Shown here one piece after another: positions 46,641 through 57,478 of a stretch of 64,000 bases of DNA. Below the pieces are notes generated by a model. It saw only the letters and a program-made list of their open reading frames with translations. It made no database searches and had not been told where the DNA came from. Source of the DNA: Amyelois transitella (Eukaryota; Arthropoda; Insecta; Lepidoptera; Pyralidae). Numbering within the stretch: position 1 is the stretch's first letter; each line of letters opens with the position of its first letter. The DNA lies in the NCBI RefSeq assembly GCF_032362555.1, contig NC_083535.1, forward strand, positions 9,858,001 to 9,922,000. The letters run 5' to 3'. Made by a program: the position numbers and the translations under genes.

Positions 46641-48232
46641 GTATATTGAACAGTATCAATTTACTATGATAATCTGTTTTATTTGTAATCTTTTCTAAAA
46701 TATCAAGCATTCTAGGCATAATAGAGCTACGTCCTAGTATGGTCCTAGTAGACAGTGATGGACGAGCCTTCTACACAGACAATAGCCTGTATTTTCCTGT
46801 ATAAAATCCCGTCGTTCACTATGATAACTATACTTACAAATCCAGAGAGAAGACTTACGGAAGTATTAGTACTTAAACCAGGTATTTTACGCGATGGGCT
46901 TGCAACCTGTTAATTCCTGCCACTATCTCTGAATCGCAATTCCACCATTAGCTACTTATTTTCTATTAATGAATTTTTAAATTGTCCTAGAGACTTGGGA
47001 TTACTGGCTTAGTCTACCCCGTTAAGGATAATGGCGTGACGTTTTGTTGAATTTTAATCTGCCTTCTTTATGAAGAAGCTATGAAGTCAATTCTGGGAGG
47101 GAAATATAAAAATTATTTTTTCCCGAACATAAACTCTGCTTTCTGTAACACAGAACAGACAGCTCTATTCTTGCTCTCTATAGGTATCTTAACTACCTAA
47201 GTACTTGTATAAGGAAATTGGAATTGTAGTTATCACGCACTTGACACCGGAGTGGTCCGTGTGACCATGCACGTTTCTCCTCACCTACCTAATAGCATCA
47301 ACGACTATTTCCTTTTATAACAAACTAGTTTTTACCTGCCGGTTTGTCCACGTGTAGTCATTAATATTGAATTTCGCCAGGAATGGATTATTTCATGATG
47401 AAAGGTACTGCGCTACCCTTGTCTTACTGCCTGTAGTAAGACGGAAATTAAGGAAATTTTGTTGCCGGTAGATTGAATATTACGATAGATATAGTGGGAT
47501 GAGGTTATATAGGAATAATGAAACTATTAGAAAAGTGGATACTTTTACAAACTAACATTGGCATGTATAACATTAGTTGGAATGTTGAGATTCGGATACG
47601 TAGGTATTGTAGATCATAGATCATCCCCATAGTAAGTTTGTCCCGGACATAAATTCGTGTCAAACGATCTGAACTTTGATGCCATCATAACAACCTACTA
47701 GTTAATTTATTTTGATCAATCGATTGATCGATCAAAATTAGTGGCACACTCGGTACGGAAACCACATCCATTCTGCTGCCTCTATCTAGGTTGTAGTCAA
47801 ATGAATCCCTCCAAAGTACTTCCAGTCAAAACTTTTAAGATATAAGAGGATCGGTAGAAACAGTAAGAAAACAAAGTTTAAGTTTTGTTAACAGTTAAAA
47901 GTGTTTACAAAGTTTCGTTACTTGTCGTCGTCTGCCAGCTTCGCTTGCTCACTTAAATTATTGTCTCTAAAATAAACGTAAAGAACCTATTCTGCAAATT
48001 CCTGCCACGTGGGAATTAGGGTCACGCGCAAGGGTTCCGTGCCATACCAAAAAAGTAGTACTAATGCTTAATAAAAATTTTCATTTATTAAAACTTTTTG
48101 GACAGATTTCGAAATAATATGTAAATTAAATTAGCGATTAATTATTCTACATCGGTGACGCTAAATCCGCGCGGGCAAGGGTACCACCTACGGGTAAAAG
48201 CTTGTTATAAAATAAAAAATACTCGTACTTAC

Positions 48233-48460
48233 TACGAAAGGCAATGATCCTGGTCGGGCTTTGAAAGGTTCACGAGTGAAGCCTGGCACAAAGCAAGCCC
48301 CTGGACAAAGAGAATTTTTAAGTAGCTGCTCAATAACAACGGGATTGTTTGTGTTGTCAATACGTATCATAGAGATGCGTTGTGAATAACGAATTTTAAT
48401 CTCCATTGGTTCATACGGGTCGAAACAAAAACAAAGATTTAAATATGACATCAAAAAGAC
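48233..48460 (-). CDS. Candidate 5' exon of the serine-protease-like gene
   Basis: The exon is open in one frame (76 codons, phase 0 at both ends) between an acceptor at 48461-48462 and a GTAAGT donor. It contains SLCPGACFVPGFTREPFKAR and PGSLPFV. The PGSLPFV end resembles the segment just after the activation site of trypsin-like proteases (xPGSFPFMV), so I place it upstream of the homologue at 39818-44157. The exon that should carry the HxC catalytic-histidine region between them was not found, and the phases do not let this exon join 43967-44157 directly by its best donor. It may belong to a neighbouring or decayed gene copy. Confidence 0.4.
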
Positions 48461-48490
48461 CTACGTAAATCTGAAAAATAAATAAATAAA

Positions 48491-48546
48491 TATATATATA
48501 TATATTCAGTAGGTTGGTATATATATATATATATTCAGTAGGTTGG
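48491..48546. repeat. Two-copy tandem repeat
   Basis: A unit made of a TA run plus TTCAGTAGGTTGG occurs twice (27 and 29 bp), differing only in the length of the TA run. Confidence 0.85.
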
Positions 48547-48684
48547 TATTATTCAATTCAATCTCAATATAATATCTCAATTCAATATTTCTTTTGTATG
48601 TATCGTATTTATTTAATTTAAATCAATACCGTGACTAACTTATTTTTCCGCAAACCCTAATTATCGAATGATTTCTTTTATCTA

Positions 48685-48965
48685 TTACTAGCTGTGCCCG
48701 CGACTCCGTCCGCGTGGAATAGTTATTTTGGGTATCATTGAAGCCCCCAAGGGTGAATAAGATTCGTTTTTTTTCACATTTTCCATTATTTCTTCGCTTC
48801 TAATAGTTGCAGCGTGTTATTATACAGCCTTCCTCGATGAATGGTCTATTCAACACAAAAATAATTTTTCAATTCGAACCAGTACTTCCTGAGAGTAGCG
48901 TGTTTAGGTAAACAAACAAACAAACTCTTGATAATAATATTATAGCTTTATAATATTAGTATTAA
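48685..48965 (+). repeat. Interspersed repeat family D, most complete copy
   Basis: It starts TACTAGCTGTGCCCGCGACT and CCGTCCGCGTGGAAT. It then has TTAGCAGCG-like and CCTTCCTCGATGAATGGTC blocks, a CAAACAAACAAAC run, and ends AGCTTTATAATATTAGTAT. It gives the head and tail shared by the other D copies. Confidence 0.6.
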
Positions 48966-49061
48966 TATCTCGTCTATATTTTGGTAGATACTATTACTTT
49001 ATGTTACTTTATGAGAAGAAAAAAGGAAAATGATTTGTAACATTTAAACAAATATTCTTAC

Positions 49062-49092
49062 CTAAAAAAGTGAAAATCACTAATTTGTTCAT
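49062..49092 (-). CDS. Candidate signal-peptide exon
   Basis: ATG at 49092 opens MNKLVIFTFL, followed by one base and a GTAAGA donor (phase 1). The hydrophobic start fits a secreted protein such as the serine-protease-like gene to its left, but it has no in-phase partner at 48460. A competing signal-peptide exon lies at 45059-45119. Confidence 0.3.
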
Positions 49093-49487
49093 GCTGCCGG
49101 TTGGTTACTGCTAAAAGTAATAAGAATTTAATCAAACAGTGCAACGCTTCATCGACTGTAAACACCACGCAATGATTTAAAAAGAGGTTCTACCGTACTA
49201 TACAAAAATAGACTGTGATATTTGCAACAATACCGCCTGCTACAATTTTTTTTTTGCCACAGCAACATTTCTTTCCTAAAGTTTAGCTGGACCGTCATAA
49301 TGCTGCATCAGGTGTCAGGACCCAGATTTTCGATTCTTATACCTCATCAAGAAATGCTCATCTAAACAACTGATACGGCGTTATTTCTATACTACTTAAT
49401 TGTACTTAAGCTGTATTTCATCTTTGTTCTACATCCTCAAGATCATTTGTAGCCAACTTAGGTAGCCAATTTGTTGCCCGGAAATTC

Positions 49488-49580
49488 TTTTTTATGGGCT
49501 AGCAACCTGTCACTAATTGAATCTCAATTCTATAATCAGCTGGCCTATCAGTCTTTTGGACGTGATTATATGTATGTATG
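49488..49580 (+). repeat. SINE-like family A, fragment
   Basis: It has GGGCTAGCAACCTGTCACTA, ATTGAATCTCAATTCTATAA, a CAGTCTTTT block and a GTATGTATGTAC tail. Confidence 0.6.
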
Positions 49581-50039
49581 TACGGAGGTACATATGTTAA
49601 AATTTTAGTTTTTTTAATCATATGGTTTTACTTTTGATGATATCTATTCACTGTATTATATTTACAATTCAATCATTTCTTGTGGGATTTCTGCGATCTG
49701 CGCGCACAGGCTCATTATGTGGGATACTGACCAAAAATCAAACTATAAAAGACAGAAATTTATATCTTAATATCAAAAAATGTGCAAGTACCTACCTAAG
49801 CAATCTTAAATCTAAATAAAATGTTCAAATTCATGTAAGTTTTTTGTTTACATAACCTGTACTTAGAATATCCAAAGAAGTGTACAAGTAATCTTTAAAA
49901 TGAGTACTTAAACAGCAGCAAAGAGCCAATCCATTAGCGGAATAAATTCACGAATGCTGGCTAATTGCTAGAATAAAAAAACCTGAAGCTGTATAGGAAA
50001 TCCGGTCATTCCCGGAAAAAGCAATAAATCTTGCCTAGC

Positions 50040-50224
50040 CGCAGATAGAGAGATTGTGAGGAGGAGGGGGGTATGCGTACAGGAGAGGAGCAGATCAATA
50101 GGCGGGCGTCCTGCTATCCCGGCCGTGGCGCGCCACTCACCGCCCGCCTGCCGCGACGAAGCGACGCTCTCAGAACCCTGACTCTTTGTTAGTACCGATA
50201 AATCAGTGCGCACGAGACATGGAG
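50040..50224 (+). promoter_or_regulatory. GC-rich promoter and possible leader exon
   Basis: This segment is markedly richer in G and C than its surroundings (CGCCCGCCTGCCGCGACGAAG among others). It ends in ATGGAG immediately before a perfect GTAAGT donor (50225). It could be the first exon of a + strand gene, most likely miple: reading on into the acceptor at 58467-58468, just upstream of the miple start, stays open in frame. The link is a hypothesis. Confidence 0.35.
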
Positions 50225-51132
50225 GTAAGTCATTCCTAGCCTAAATCATTCCAAGCTTTAGCGGCAGTATTGAAGACAGTGAACGGCCAGCTCGAAACAA
50301 TGCGAATTGTTATTTCTGTGTCGGATCGGAACTTTGTAATCGATTTTTAACGAAAGCACAGAAAGTTTTTTGTTGCCTATCCTTCAACATCTTGTTCCAT
50401 TTTTTACCTGATAGAAACTGGTTTGTTTAAAAAACGTGTGTGTTTTTTTTTTTATTAAGAGTATGTTTACCAGTGAAATATTTCTTTCGATTTATTCGGA
50501 GGATTTAAGCAAATTGAATAAATACCGATGTTTATTTGAATTCCTATACCGCGCAGTTTATACGTCACAGGCAGGGTGGGGGGCGATATCAGTATGATTT
50601 ACGTTTGAATGAGTGTGCGTATGTACGTAAACACAAAGATGAGCTTGTTTACGTAACTTATGCAATTTACCACATCTATAAAATCCCGAGTCCGGCCCTG
50701 TCCGCGGATCTCAAGGACTCGCTCAAGTAAATCAATAACTTTTCAACTCGAAGCGAATTCGCAAAAATGTACTTACACTTTTTGGGAAAAGTATGACTAT
50801 TATGATAATTTAAAAATAATTTACATAACTAAAGATATTATAATATAAATTATAATACTTAATATAATATTATAATACTTATATTAAAAAAAAAAAATTA
50901 AACACAAATCTTTATGCTTCGAGTATATTAAAAAAAAAGAAACTACTTACACAACTTTTTAAATTAATTTTATGGTAAACTGTGTCTATTTCAATAGGCT
51001 GTGTCTATATCATTTCAAATTATTTGATAATTGCATTTGCATAAAGGCAGACATTCCCAACTTATTATTACCTAAGAAGCTCGCTTTTGTACTGTTTACT
51101 TTTATGGGTATACCTATTGCGCTTTTTTATTC

Positions 51133-51955
51133 TATACTAGCTGACCCGCGCAACTTCGTTTGCGTGTATCCCGCTACTTCGACAAATACAGTCAACGCAC
51201 CAACACATATTGGATACTAATTTTCAATTCACAATAACTTCTCTTTCCCTTAACCGCGTTTAAAATATTAAAATGTTTTTTGGTTTCTGTGACTCTTCTT
51301 TGATCGCCCCCCCCTATCAGTTTTTGGAAAAAATATTTAAGTAATGTACAGATTTTTTTTTGTCTTATAGGGACGCTGCCCCCGCCGCCTCGGCCGGCCC
51401 GTACCGTGCCGCAATACTAATATCGTGATATCTCCTAAACTATATGTCTAAATAACACACTGTAAACTGCAAAAATAATCTAAATTAAATGCTCGTGATG
51501 ATGAACTTACTTATTTTGATTAGGATATATGTATTATTGGTTATATCACCAGTTAAACATCACCCAACGAATTAAATGTTTTTTTAATACAGAAAAGTAG
51601 TTTTTGTGACTTAAATAAAAAAGCTGGATATATGTCATCGCGGACTTTTTTGTAGAACTAATAAAGACCAATGTTTTTGCTATACATTGTTCTTACTTGT
51701 ATCCAACGGTATAAGCGGCGCACGCACAAATGCAATCTTCAATTAGATTTTTTTTCTGACTTCTTGGACATAAATCGCTATAACTCAGCTAATATAGTTT
51801 CAATGTATTTCAATTATATATAAAAACCTGTCGGAGAAAATACTCTTTCTATTAGTGAAAACCGCATCAAAATCCGTTGCGTAGTTTTAAAGTTTTATGC
51901 ATACGAAGGGACTACAGACAAAATGGGCGACTTTGTTTTATACTATGTAGTGATT
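51133..51955 (+). repeat. Interspersed repeat family D-like, long copy
   Basis: The head is TATACTAGCTGACCCGCGCA then ACTTCGTTTGCGTGTATCC. The tail holds CATCAAAATCCGTTGCGTAG and TTGTTTTATACTATGTAGTG, a 3' end I have seen widely in moth genomes. The interior contains a GC-rich patch near 51370-51410. I treat head and tail as one element of about 820 bp, but it could be two. Confidence 0.45.
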
Positions 51956-52122
51956 TTCCATGCTTTCAAGCCTATTTTTACTCGTGAACCAGGTACTGTT
52001 AGACAATAGAACTATAAAATAATTTATTATTAACTGTCTATTTAAAAGCTTTGTTGTTCGTTGTTACCTACTAGATTTTTATGCGCTATCTTTGATAGAA
52101 GTAATATGACATTCTGTTAATG

Positions 52123-52330
52123 ATTTGGAGAGGAGCCCGGGGTATGCCTTTGAATATGGAGCCCGTATTGGGTAAGTCAGGTTTTTACACGAAGCGACTC
52201 CCATCTGACCTCCCCAACCTTTTCAGGGGAATCTAACACGTATTAGATCATTGATGGTTACACATCCAGTTGTCTGAATGTGCAGGTTTTCACACGATGT
52301 TTTCCCTCACTGTAAGAGCATCGGTAATTT
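52123..52330 (+). repeat. Family B repeat, near full-length copy
   Basis: It runs from TTTGGAGAGGAGCCCGGGG through GCGACTCCCATCTGACCTCC and GTTACACATCCAGTTGTC to CACTGTAAGAGCATCGGT. Confidence 0.6.
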
Positions 52331-53339
52331 ACAAACTATGTACTTACTAGAAAATGATGGGAAAAATATTGTAAGTACACCAAACAAATAAGACAAGGAA
52401 TAATTACTTTAAAATTATTGTAGCACCTACCGATATAATTAACAAAATAAAAGCTGCTTGTGTAAACAACAAAAAACATATAGGTATACACACAAATACA
52501 TATAAGACGCCGGTTATTCGTTTTTATCTGAACGGCACTGGACTACAGTGACCCGACGAGTTAAAATTAGAAGAAGCGACTGGTTATAATTAAAGTCATT
52601 GACTGTTCACTATAAATCCTCAGCGAAATTGCAACAGCACAAATAAATCTTACTGCAGAAGGAATAAGACAGCAATTTCTGTAGAACCCATTAGCGACAA
52701 ATGTGAAGATTGGGTGATGCACCATTTGTTTGTTATTCTTTTGCGCTGCACCATGTCATCCTATAAATAGATTTTGAGTCTTCCTAAAAGTCTTTTATAA
52801 ACGAATAAATGTTACTTAATTTGTTTATTTCAAGAAATAAAATCCAGAGAAGAAATATTTTTTAGTTTTTATTTAAAATACATTTCTTCAAGAAATATTA
52901 AATTTAAGTATTAATTTATTTTCGATTATATGTGCCGTCTCTCTTATAATAGAACGTATATAACGTATTTATTTTTATAAAAATAAATACTTTTTTGTTG
53001 AAGTTTTGTAAGAAGATTATGCAAAGTTTCTAAGTAAGAAAAATAAAATAAAAACGATCGTCATTGTATACGTAGAAGTCTTGCTTTTCTCAATGTCGCT
53101 TATGAAAGCAAGAAACAATGGAGTAAGGTAGGGCTAAAAAGGTTAAAATACATTATTTAATATATCGCATAAATTAAGACTGATCTCCAAATCATTAGGT
53201 ACATCTAGGTACGAGCACATTCAATACAATCGCTCTATTATAGATTACTACAATACTAGATACGTTTGTCTATCCAAACCCAATGTCACGTACGCAGAAG
53301 TTTAGATATTGTAATACTGCTACTTAAGTGGTCCCGTTG

Positions 53340-53445
53340 TCAGGCGTTTGCCTTAATTAGAGGAGACAAGTTGGGAAGTTGCAATTTCCGTATCTCCGAC
53401 GCAGACTCTGAGTAGACTCCGACAGGTGTCGATGGAATTGTATTA
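53340..53445 (-). CDS. Possible terminal exon adjoining the pogo element
   Basis: The minus strand reads IPSTPVGVYSESASEIRKLQ, then LPNLSPLIKANA and a stop. The composition looks coding-like, and the frame continues into the transposon TIR, so the element may have inserted at or next to an exon. No splice acceptor can be fixed. It could pair with the candidate exon at 57479-57616, but that is speculative. Confidence 0.2.
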
Positions 53446-53469
53446 GGGTGATGGCACCAGTAATCGACA
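53446..53469 (+). repeat. Left TIR of the pogo-like element
   Basis: 24 bp, starting GGGTGATGGCACC next to TA. Its inner half contains the complement of the TGTCGATTACTGG motif. Confidence 0.9.
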
Positions 53470-53693
53470 TGTACCCAGTGATCGACATCTAACCTAGTCT
53501 TAAGGAAAAAATAAGAGTTATATTTTGATTTCCCGTCATGGCAACACTTAATCATAGACAACAGGACTCCCTCTGTCGTCACAAAACAGAACTTTGGGCT
53601 CGGCCATTTGTTTTCAAAATGGCGAGCTAAATATTACTGTCACCGTTTGTGTTCCTTAGCTAATCCGATTTTATTAGCGAAATCCATAACAAG

Positions 53694-54057
53694 GTAAGTT
53701 GAAAATATTCATTTTATTTTTAATTTAACGTAACTGTATCGAAGTGCGTATTGATTTCTGAGACTGATATTAAATAAGCTAAAGTAATTATATGTCATTG
53801 CGACGATTTATAGATTTGGAGATTATTAAAAATCGATGTCGATAACTAGTTCCGTGAAATTTTATTTTTCCAGTTTTCGACATATGTCGATATTTATTTA
53901 TTTTTTTTATTTTTTAATTCGATTTAAGATCTTGGCTTCTTGTATAGTGCTTTATTATTCTGTGTTTTAATCATAAATATTTTAGATCGCTTACCATTAA
54001 TCGACACTGTCGATGACTGGGTGTCGATAATTGGTTTTCATATTATTTTGTTTCCAG
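53694..54057 (+). other. Probable 5' UTR intron of the transposase gene
   Basis: A strong donor (AACAAG then GTAAGTTG) at 53694 and a strong acceptor (TTGTTTCCAG) ending at 54057 flank the start codon exactly. The intron also holds copies of the TIR-derived motif (near 53839, 53875, 54007 and 54022). Confidence 0.5.
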
Positions 54058-55245
54058 ATGGCACCCAGAAAAAATTATACGTCCGAGCAAATGGCTAAAG
54101 CTGTTGATGCTGTCCGCAAAGGCGAAAAAGTTGCCGTTGCTCCACTGCTGAAAAAAGCTATAGAAAAATTAACTCCTGATTGCATTAAAAACGGATTCAG
54201 GGCCGGAGGCTTGTTTCCATTTGGTCCCGATTATATCGATATGTCCAAAATCAAAAACAGAGAAGAAGCTTCAGTTATTCAGTCCAATCCAGCATTAACA
54301 GAATTTGTTAAATATTTAGAAAAAGAGATAATTGGTGTTTTTTCAGAAGAGAAGTTAGCTATGTTTCAGAATCTGTTCTATAAAAAAAGAGACACAGTTG
54401 AAAGTGACCTTCCCGAGGAAGACACCGCTTTGTACGTTATATGGGCCAAGAACAAATCTAAATGCTACTCTGACGACTGTGCAAGTTCATGCAACATCCT
54501 GCCGACATCTGAAGTTATTGAGTCACATTCGCCATCAACCCTGGAACCGATTAATATTTCAATGGATATTATAGACCATGTATCTCACTCCGAGACGGTA
54601 GTGGCTGAAAAAGAAGTTATAGACTTCGGAAACTCTTTAACACCTCAAAATTATTCTTTAGCCTCAGTTGAAGATATAAGAGAACAATCACCTATTATTG
54701 TTGACAGCGGTTTTGGAGGGGTTAATCAAAATCTTGAAGTTGAAGATTTTAATACATTGCAGAGAGTTGTTGAGTGTACGCCCAAAAAGATATCTACAAT
54801 TACTCATCCTCCGTCACCATCAATACTTCAGCTTCCCAGTGATCCAGCTGTTACTGAAAGCAATGGCATACCCCAACCTGAAATAATAACGACGGCAAAC
54901 AGTCAGTGGGCAGTAGACAACACAATCACGTCGAGCATTGTTCCCGAAAATAGATCACCTTTTTTGACTCCAGACAGACCAACACGCGCACCTATTTCAA
55001 GAACTATTCATACAGATAAAATAGCACCCACAAAAAAAACGATGGATGATGCATTAGGTATTATAGTACCATCACCTTTTAAAAAGTTTCTTTTTTGGCC
55101 GGAAGACGATATAAATAAAAAGAAAAAAAGAATAAAGAGAGAAAAAATACCAGCAGCAGTAACAAGCAAGGCATGGCGCGAATACCATGAAAATAAAGAA
55201 AATGAGAAAAAAAGGCAACAAAAAGAAAAAGAAAACCATTTCTAA
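54058..55245 (+). CDS. Pogo-like transposase, internally deleted (395 aa)
   Basis: The ORF starts MAPRKNYTSEQMAKAVDAVRKG, the beginning of a Psq helix-turn-helix as in pogo/Tigger transposases. After EKVAVA it jumps to TPDCIKNGFRAGGLFPFGPD, which in intact relatives follows the DDE core (the GFRxxGLFPFxPD motif). The rest of the DNA-binding domain and the whole catalytic core are therefore missing, in frame. A long Ser/Thr/Pro-rich region follows, then a proline/lysine region (PSPFKKFLFWPEDD, KAWREYHENKENEKK) common in lepidopteran relatives. The start is set by the acceptor just before the ATG. The C-terminal part continues in another frame (55187-55804). Confidence 0.75.
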   Translation: MAPRKNYTSEQMAKAVDAVRKGEKVAVAPLLKKAIEKLTPDCIKNGFRAGGLFPFGPDYIDMSKIKNREEASVIQSNPALTEFVKYLEKEIIGVFSEEKLAMFQNLFYKKRDTVESDLPEEDTALYVIWAKNKSKCYSDDCASSCNILPTSEVIESHSPSTLEPINISMDIIDHVSHSETVVAEKEVIDFGNSLTPQNYSLASVEDIREQSPIIVDSGFGGVNQNLEVEDFNTLQRVVECTPKKISTITHPPSPSILQLPSDPAVTESNGIPQPEIITTANSQWAVDNTITSSIVPENRSPFLTPDRPTRAPISRTIHTDKIAPTKKTMDDALGIIVPSPFKKFLFWPEDDINKKKKRIKREKIPAAVTSKAWREYHENKENEKKRQQKEKENHF

Positions 55246-55804
55246 AAAAAATAAAAAGAAGATACCCCGAATTGAATCATCTTCAGAAGAGTCAAGTTTA
55301 GAGATTGAGTTTGCTGAAAGTGATTGCAGCTATGCTGAAGATAATATTTCGGAAGATAACGACAGAGAAAATATAATCAACAAAATCAGTAAATCAGTTA
55401 ACAGTGAAAGAAAACCATTAAAACGTAAAAAACCAGTGTCTCCCACCACCACTGACTCTGATTTTGACATAGATGCCTCATGCTCACTTAGCACACTTAC
55501 TACTAAGAAGAAAGTAAGTAAAACTAGACAAACAAATAAAATTACTTCAGGATGTTACGTAATAGTAATGTACGAAAATAAATACTTTCCCGGGAAGGTA
55601 GAAAAGGTAGAGAATAATCTATTCGAAGTTAGTGCAATGGTTTTGTCAATGGGCAACACCTTTAGATGGCCTGAAAAACCAGATAAAATATGGTACAGAT
55701 TTGATCAAATAATTGAGAAAATTGATACACCCGTGCGTCTCAACAATAGAGGGTTTTATAAAATCAAAGAAATGCAAAAGTATTTACCTGACATATATAA
55801 TTAA
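55187..55804 (+). CDS. C-terminal part of the pogo-like transposase in a shifted frame
   Basis: It overlaps the previous ORF by 59 bp in an A-rich stretch and is in the +1 frame relative to it. It encodes a lysine-rich start, an acidic serine-rich part (RIESSSEESSLEIEFAES), and a folded C-terminal region with CYVIVMYENKYFPGKVEKV, GNTFRWPEKPDKIWYRFDQI and NRGFYKIKEMQKYLPDIYN. In relatives these segments form one protein with the preceding one, so either a small indel in the homopolymer-rich tract or frameshifting separates them. It has no separate promoter evidence. Confidence 0.65.
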   Translation: MKIKKMRKKGNKKKKKTISKKNKKKIPRIESSSEESSLEIEFAESDCSYAEDNISEDNDRENIINKISKSVNSERKPLKRKKPVSPTTTDSDFDIDASCSLSTLTTKKKVSKTRQTNKITSGCYVIVMYENKYFPGKVEKVENNLFEVSAMVLSMGNTFRWPEKPDKIWYRFDQIIEKIDTPVRLNNRGFYKIKEMQKYLPDIYN

Positions 55805-56616
55805 GGATCTCAGTAAAAATATGTGATATATAAATATATATATATAATATAAAATTTGGTAAAACGTTAGGTATATATATACTTACTTGGATAAAATATG
55901 TGATCGTTTTATAGAACTTAGTTGCTCACTCACTTGTTTGTTCCTAACAGAGATATACATATTTATTTAAAGGTAAGAGTCACTAGTTCTTCACTTAATT
56001 ATTTTTCTACTTAATATATATTTTATATAGGTAGTATTTTAAGGTTAACGTCAGACTGATTAGTAAGTTCTACAAAAGAAACATTATTTAAATTACGAAG
56101 ATCTCCTTCGATTACAGTTAATGTTAACATAGATATTATGAGTCATTTTGATTTATATTTTTTATAATTGCAAAATGCAATACAGTAGGTTGAACATCTG
56201 CTATCTACCTTCACTATTGTTCCGTAGGTTACGGATTTTTATGGTTAAAGTAATTTGTAAGCATTGGTGCTACACGCTACATGTTTAACTTGAAGAAGAA
56301 TTAGATTGATATTTTTGAGAAACAGTAGTTAGGTATATTGAAATTATTCAGAATTCTATAAATGTTATAAACATCAACGTTAAAAAAGTTCGTTACTTAT
56401 TTATTTGTAAGTAGTTTAAGTTGTCAGACTGAATTTTAATTTTGTAGCATTTGTACGCATTTCTGATATTTGTAATTTTAAGTTGTAAGACTGATTATTA
56501 AATTTTGTAATAATTTGTACGCATTTGTGATATTAGGACGCATTATGTGAAATAAATACTTAACTAAATATTTTACTGTCTTTAATTACTGGTTTTTCCT
56601 ATTTTTACGACATCAT

Positions 56617-56696
56617 TGTCGATAACAGGATGTTGATAACTGGGTAGGTGTCGATAAGTGGTAGTCGATCGTTGGATTTTGAATGTCGATAACTGG
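56617..56696 (+). repeat. Subterminal array of TIR-derived motifs
   Basis: Copies at 56617-56629, 56631-56643, 56649-56661, 56662-56675 (diverged) and 56684-56696 follow the pattern TGTCGATAACTGG or one to three changes from it. They are all in the same orientation and match the inner half of the right TIR (TGTTGATTACTGG). Confidence 0.8.
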
Positions 56697-56872
56697 AGAT
56701 TCTGATGATTTTTTAAATTTAATTTATATTCTAATAACCATTATTAATTAATTTAAAATTTGCAGCACATATTATTCTTATACTATTTCTTTATGATTTT
56801 CACCAACTTCAATGGTTCTTGGTATTATAGATTTTGAGTAATCGCTATTCATTGAACATGATGCTCTAAAAG

Positions 56873-56896
56873 TGTTGATTACTGGTGCCGTCACCC
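56873..56896 (-). repeat. Right TIR of the pogo-like element
   Basis: 24 bp ending TGCCGTCACCC next to TA. It complements the left TIR at 22 of 24 positions. Confidence 0.9.
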
Positions 56897-56989
56897 TAAT
56901 GTTTTGTAAAGAGCTACAAGTTGATACTCTGCATCGCTTTTTATATGACTTAACTAAAATTGTATTATAATAGTTCTAGTAAAGATACA

Positions 56990-57236
56990 TACATACATAT
57001 GGTCACGTCTATATCTCTTGCGGCATAGACAGAGCCAACAGACTTGCTTGAAAAGACTGAATGGCCACGTTCAGCTATTTGGCTTAATGATAGAATTGTG
57101 ATTCAAATAGTGACAGGTTGATAGCCCAGCGCCTAAAAAAGAATCCCAAGTTTGTATCCCTTAGTCGCCTTTTACGACATCCATGGGAAAGAGATGGAGT
57201 GGTCCTTTTTTGTATTGGTGTCGGGAACCACACGGC
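56990..57236 (-). repeat. SINE-like family A, near full-length copy
   Basis: It runs from a CATACATACAT tail and GGTCACGTCTATATCTCTTG through AGTGACAGGTTGATAGCCC and CTTTTACGACATCCATGGG to GGTGTCGGGAACCACACGGC. It lies 93 bp outside the pogo element. Confidence 0.8.
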
Positions 57237-57478
57237 ACTCTAGTTAAGATGATTCTAAATAAATTATAATGAAATAAAATCTTTAATGTATGTAACGTAA
57301 AATTATAAACTTTAACATGATAAGTCATTACTTACCTTCGTTTTTATGTCGCATAGTGCCTTCCTTACATGTATCAGCTATTTGTAAAACTCAGGTACTT
57401 GTCTAAAAAATCCTTAAATTACTTAATAGGCGTAACTACAGAGATAAGACAGTTTTTGTACCTTTTTCGTTTCCTATG

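Larger units (their letters stand above)
53446..56896 (+). mobile_element. Pogo-like DNA transposon (Tc1/mariner superfamily), deletion derivative
   Basis: Terminal inverted repeats are 24 bp: GGGTGATGGCACCAGTAATC plus GACA on the left (53446-53469), and its complement at 56873-56896 on the right, matching at 22 of 24 positions. The target duplication is TA (53444-53445 and 56897-56898). The interior carries many copies of a TIR-derived motif TGTCGATAACTGG near both ends. The encoded transposase has a Psq-type start and a pogo/Tigger-like C-terminus but lacks the DDE catalytic core, so it cannot move by itself. The TIR family is not one I can name. Confidence 0.85.

Noticed and set aside
47700-47745. 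GATC-rich palindrome (ATCAATCGATTGATCGATCA)
   Set aside because: Imperfect on inspection; arms do not pair cleanly, so no structure is claimed.
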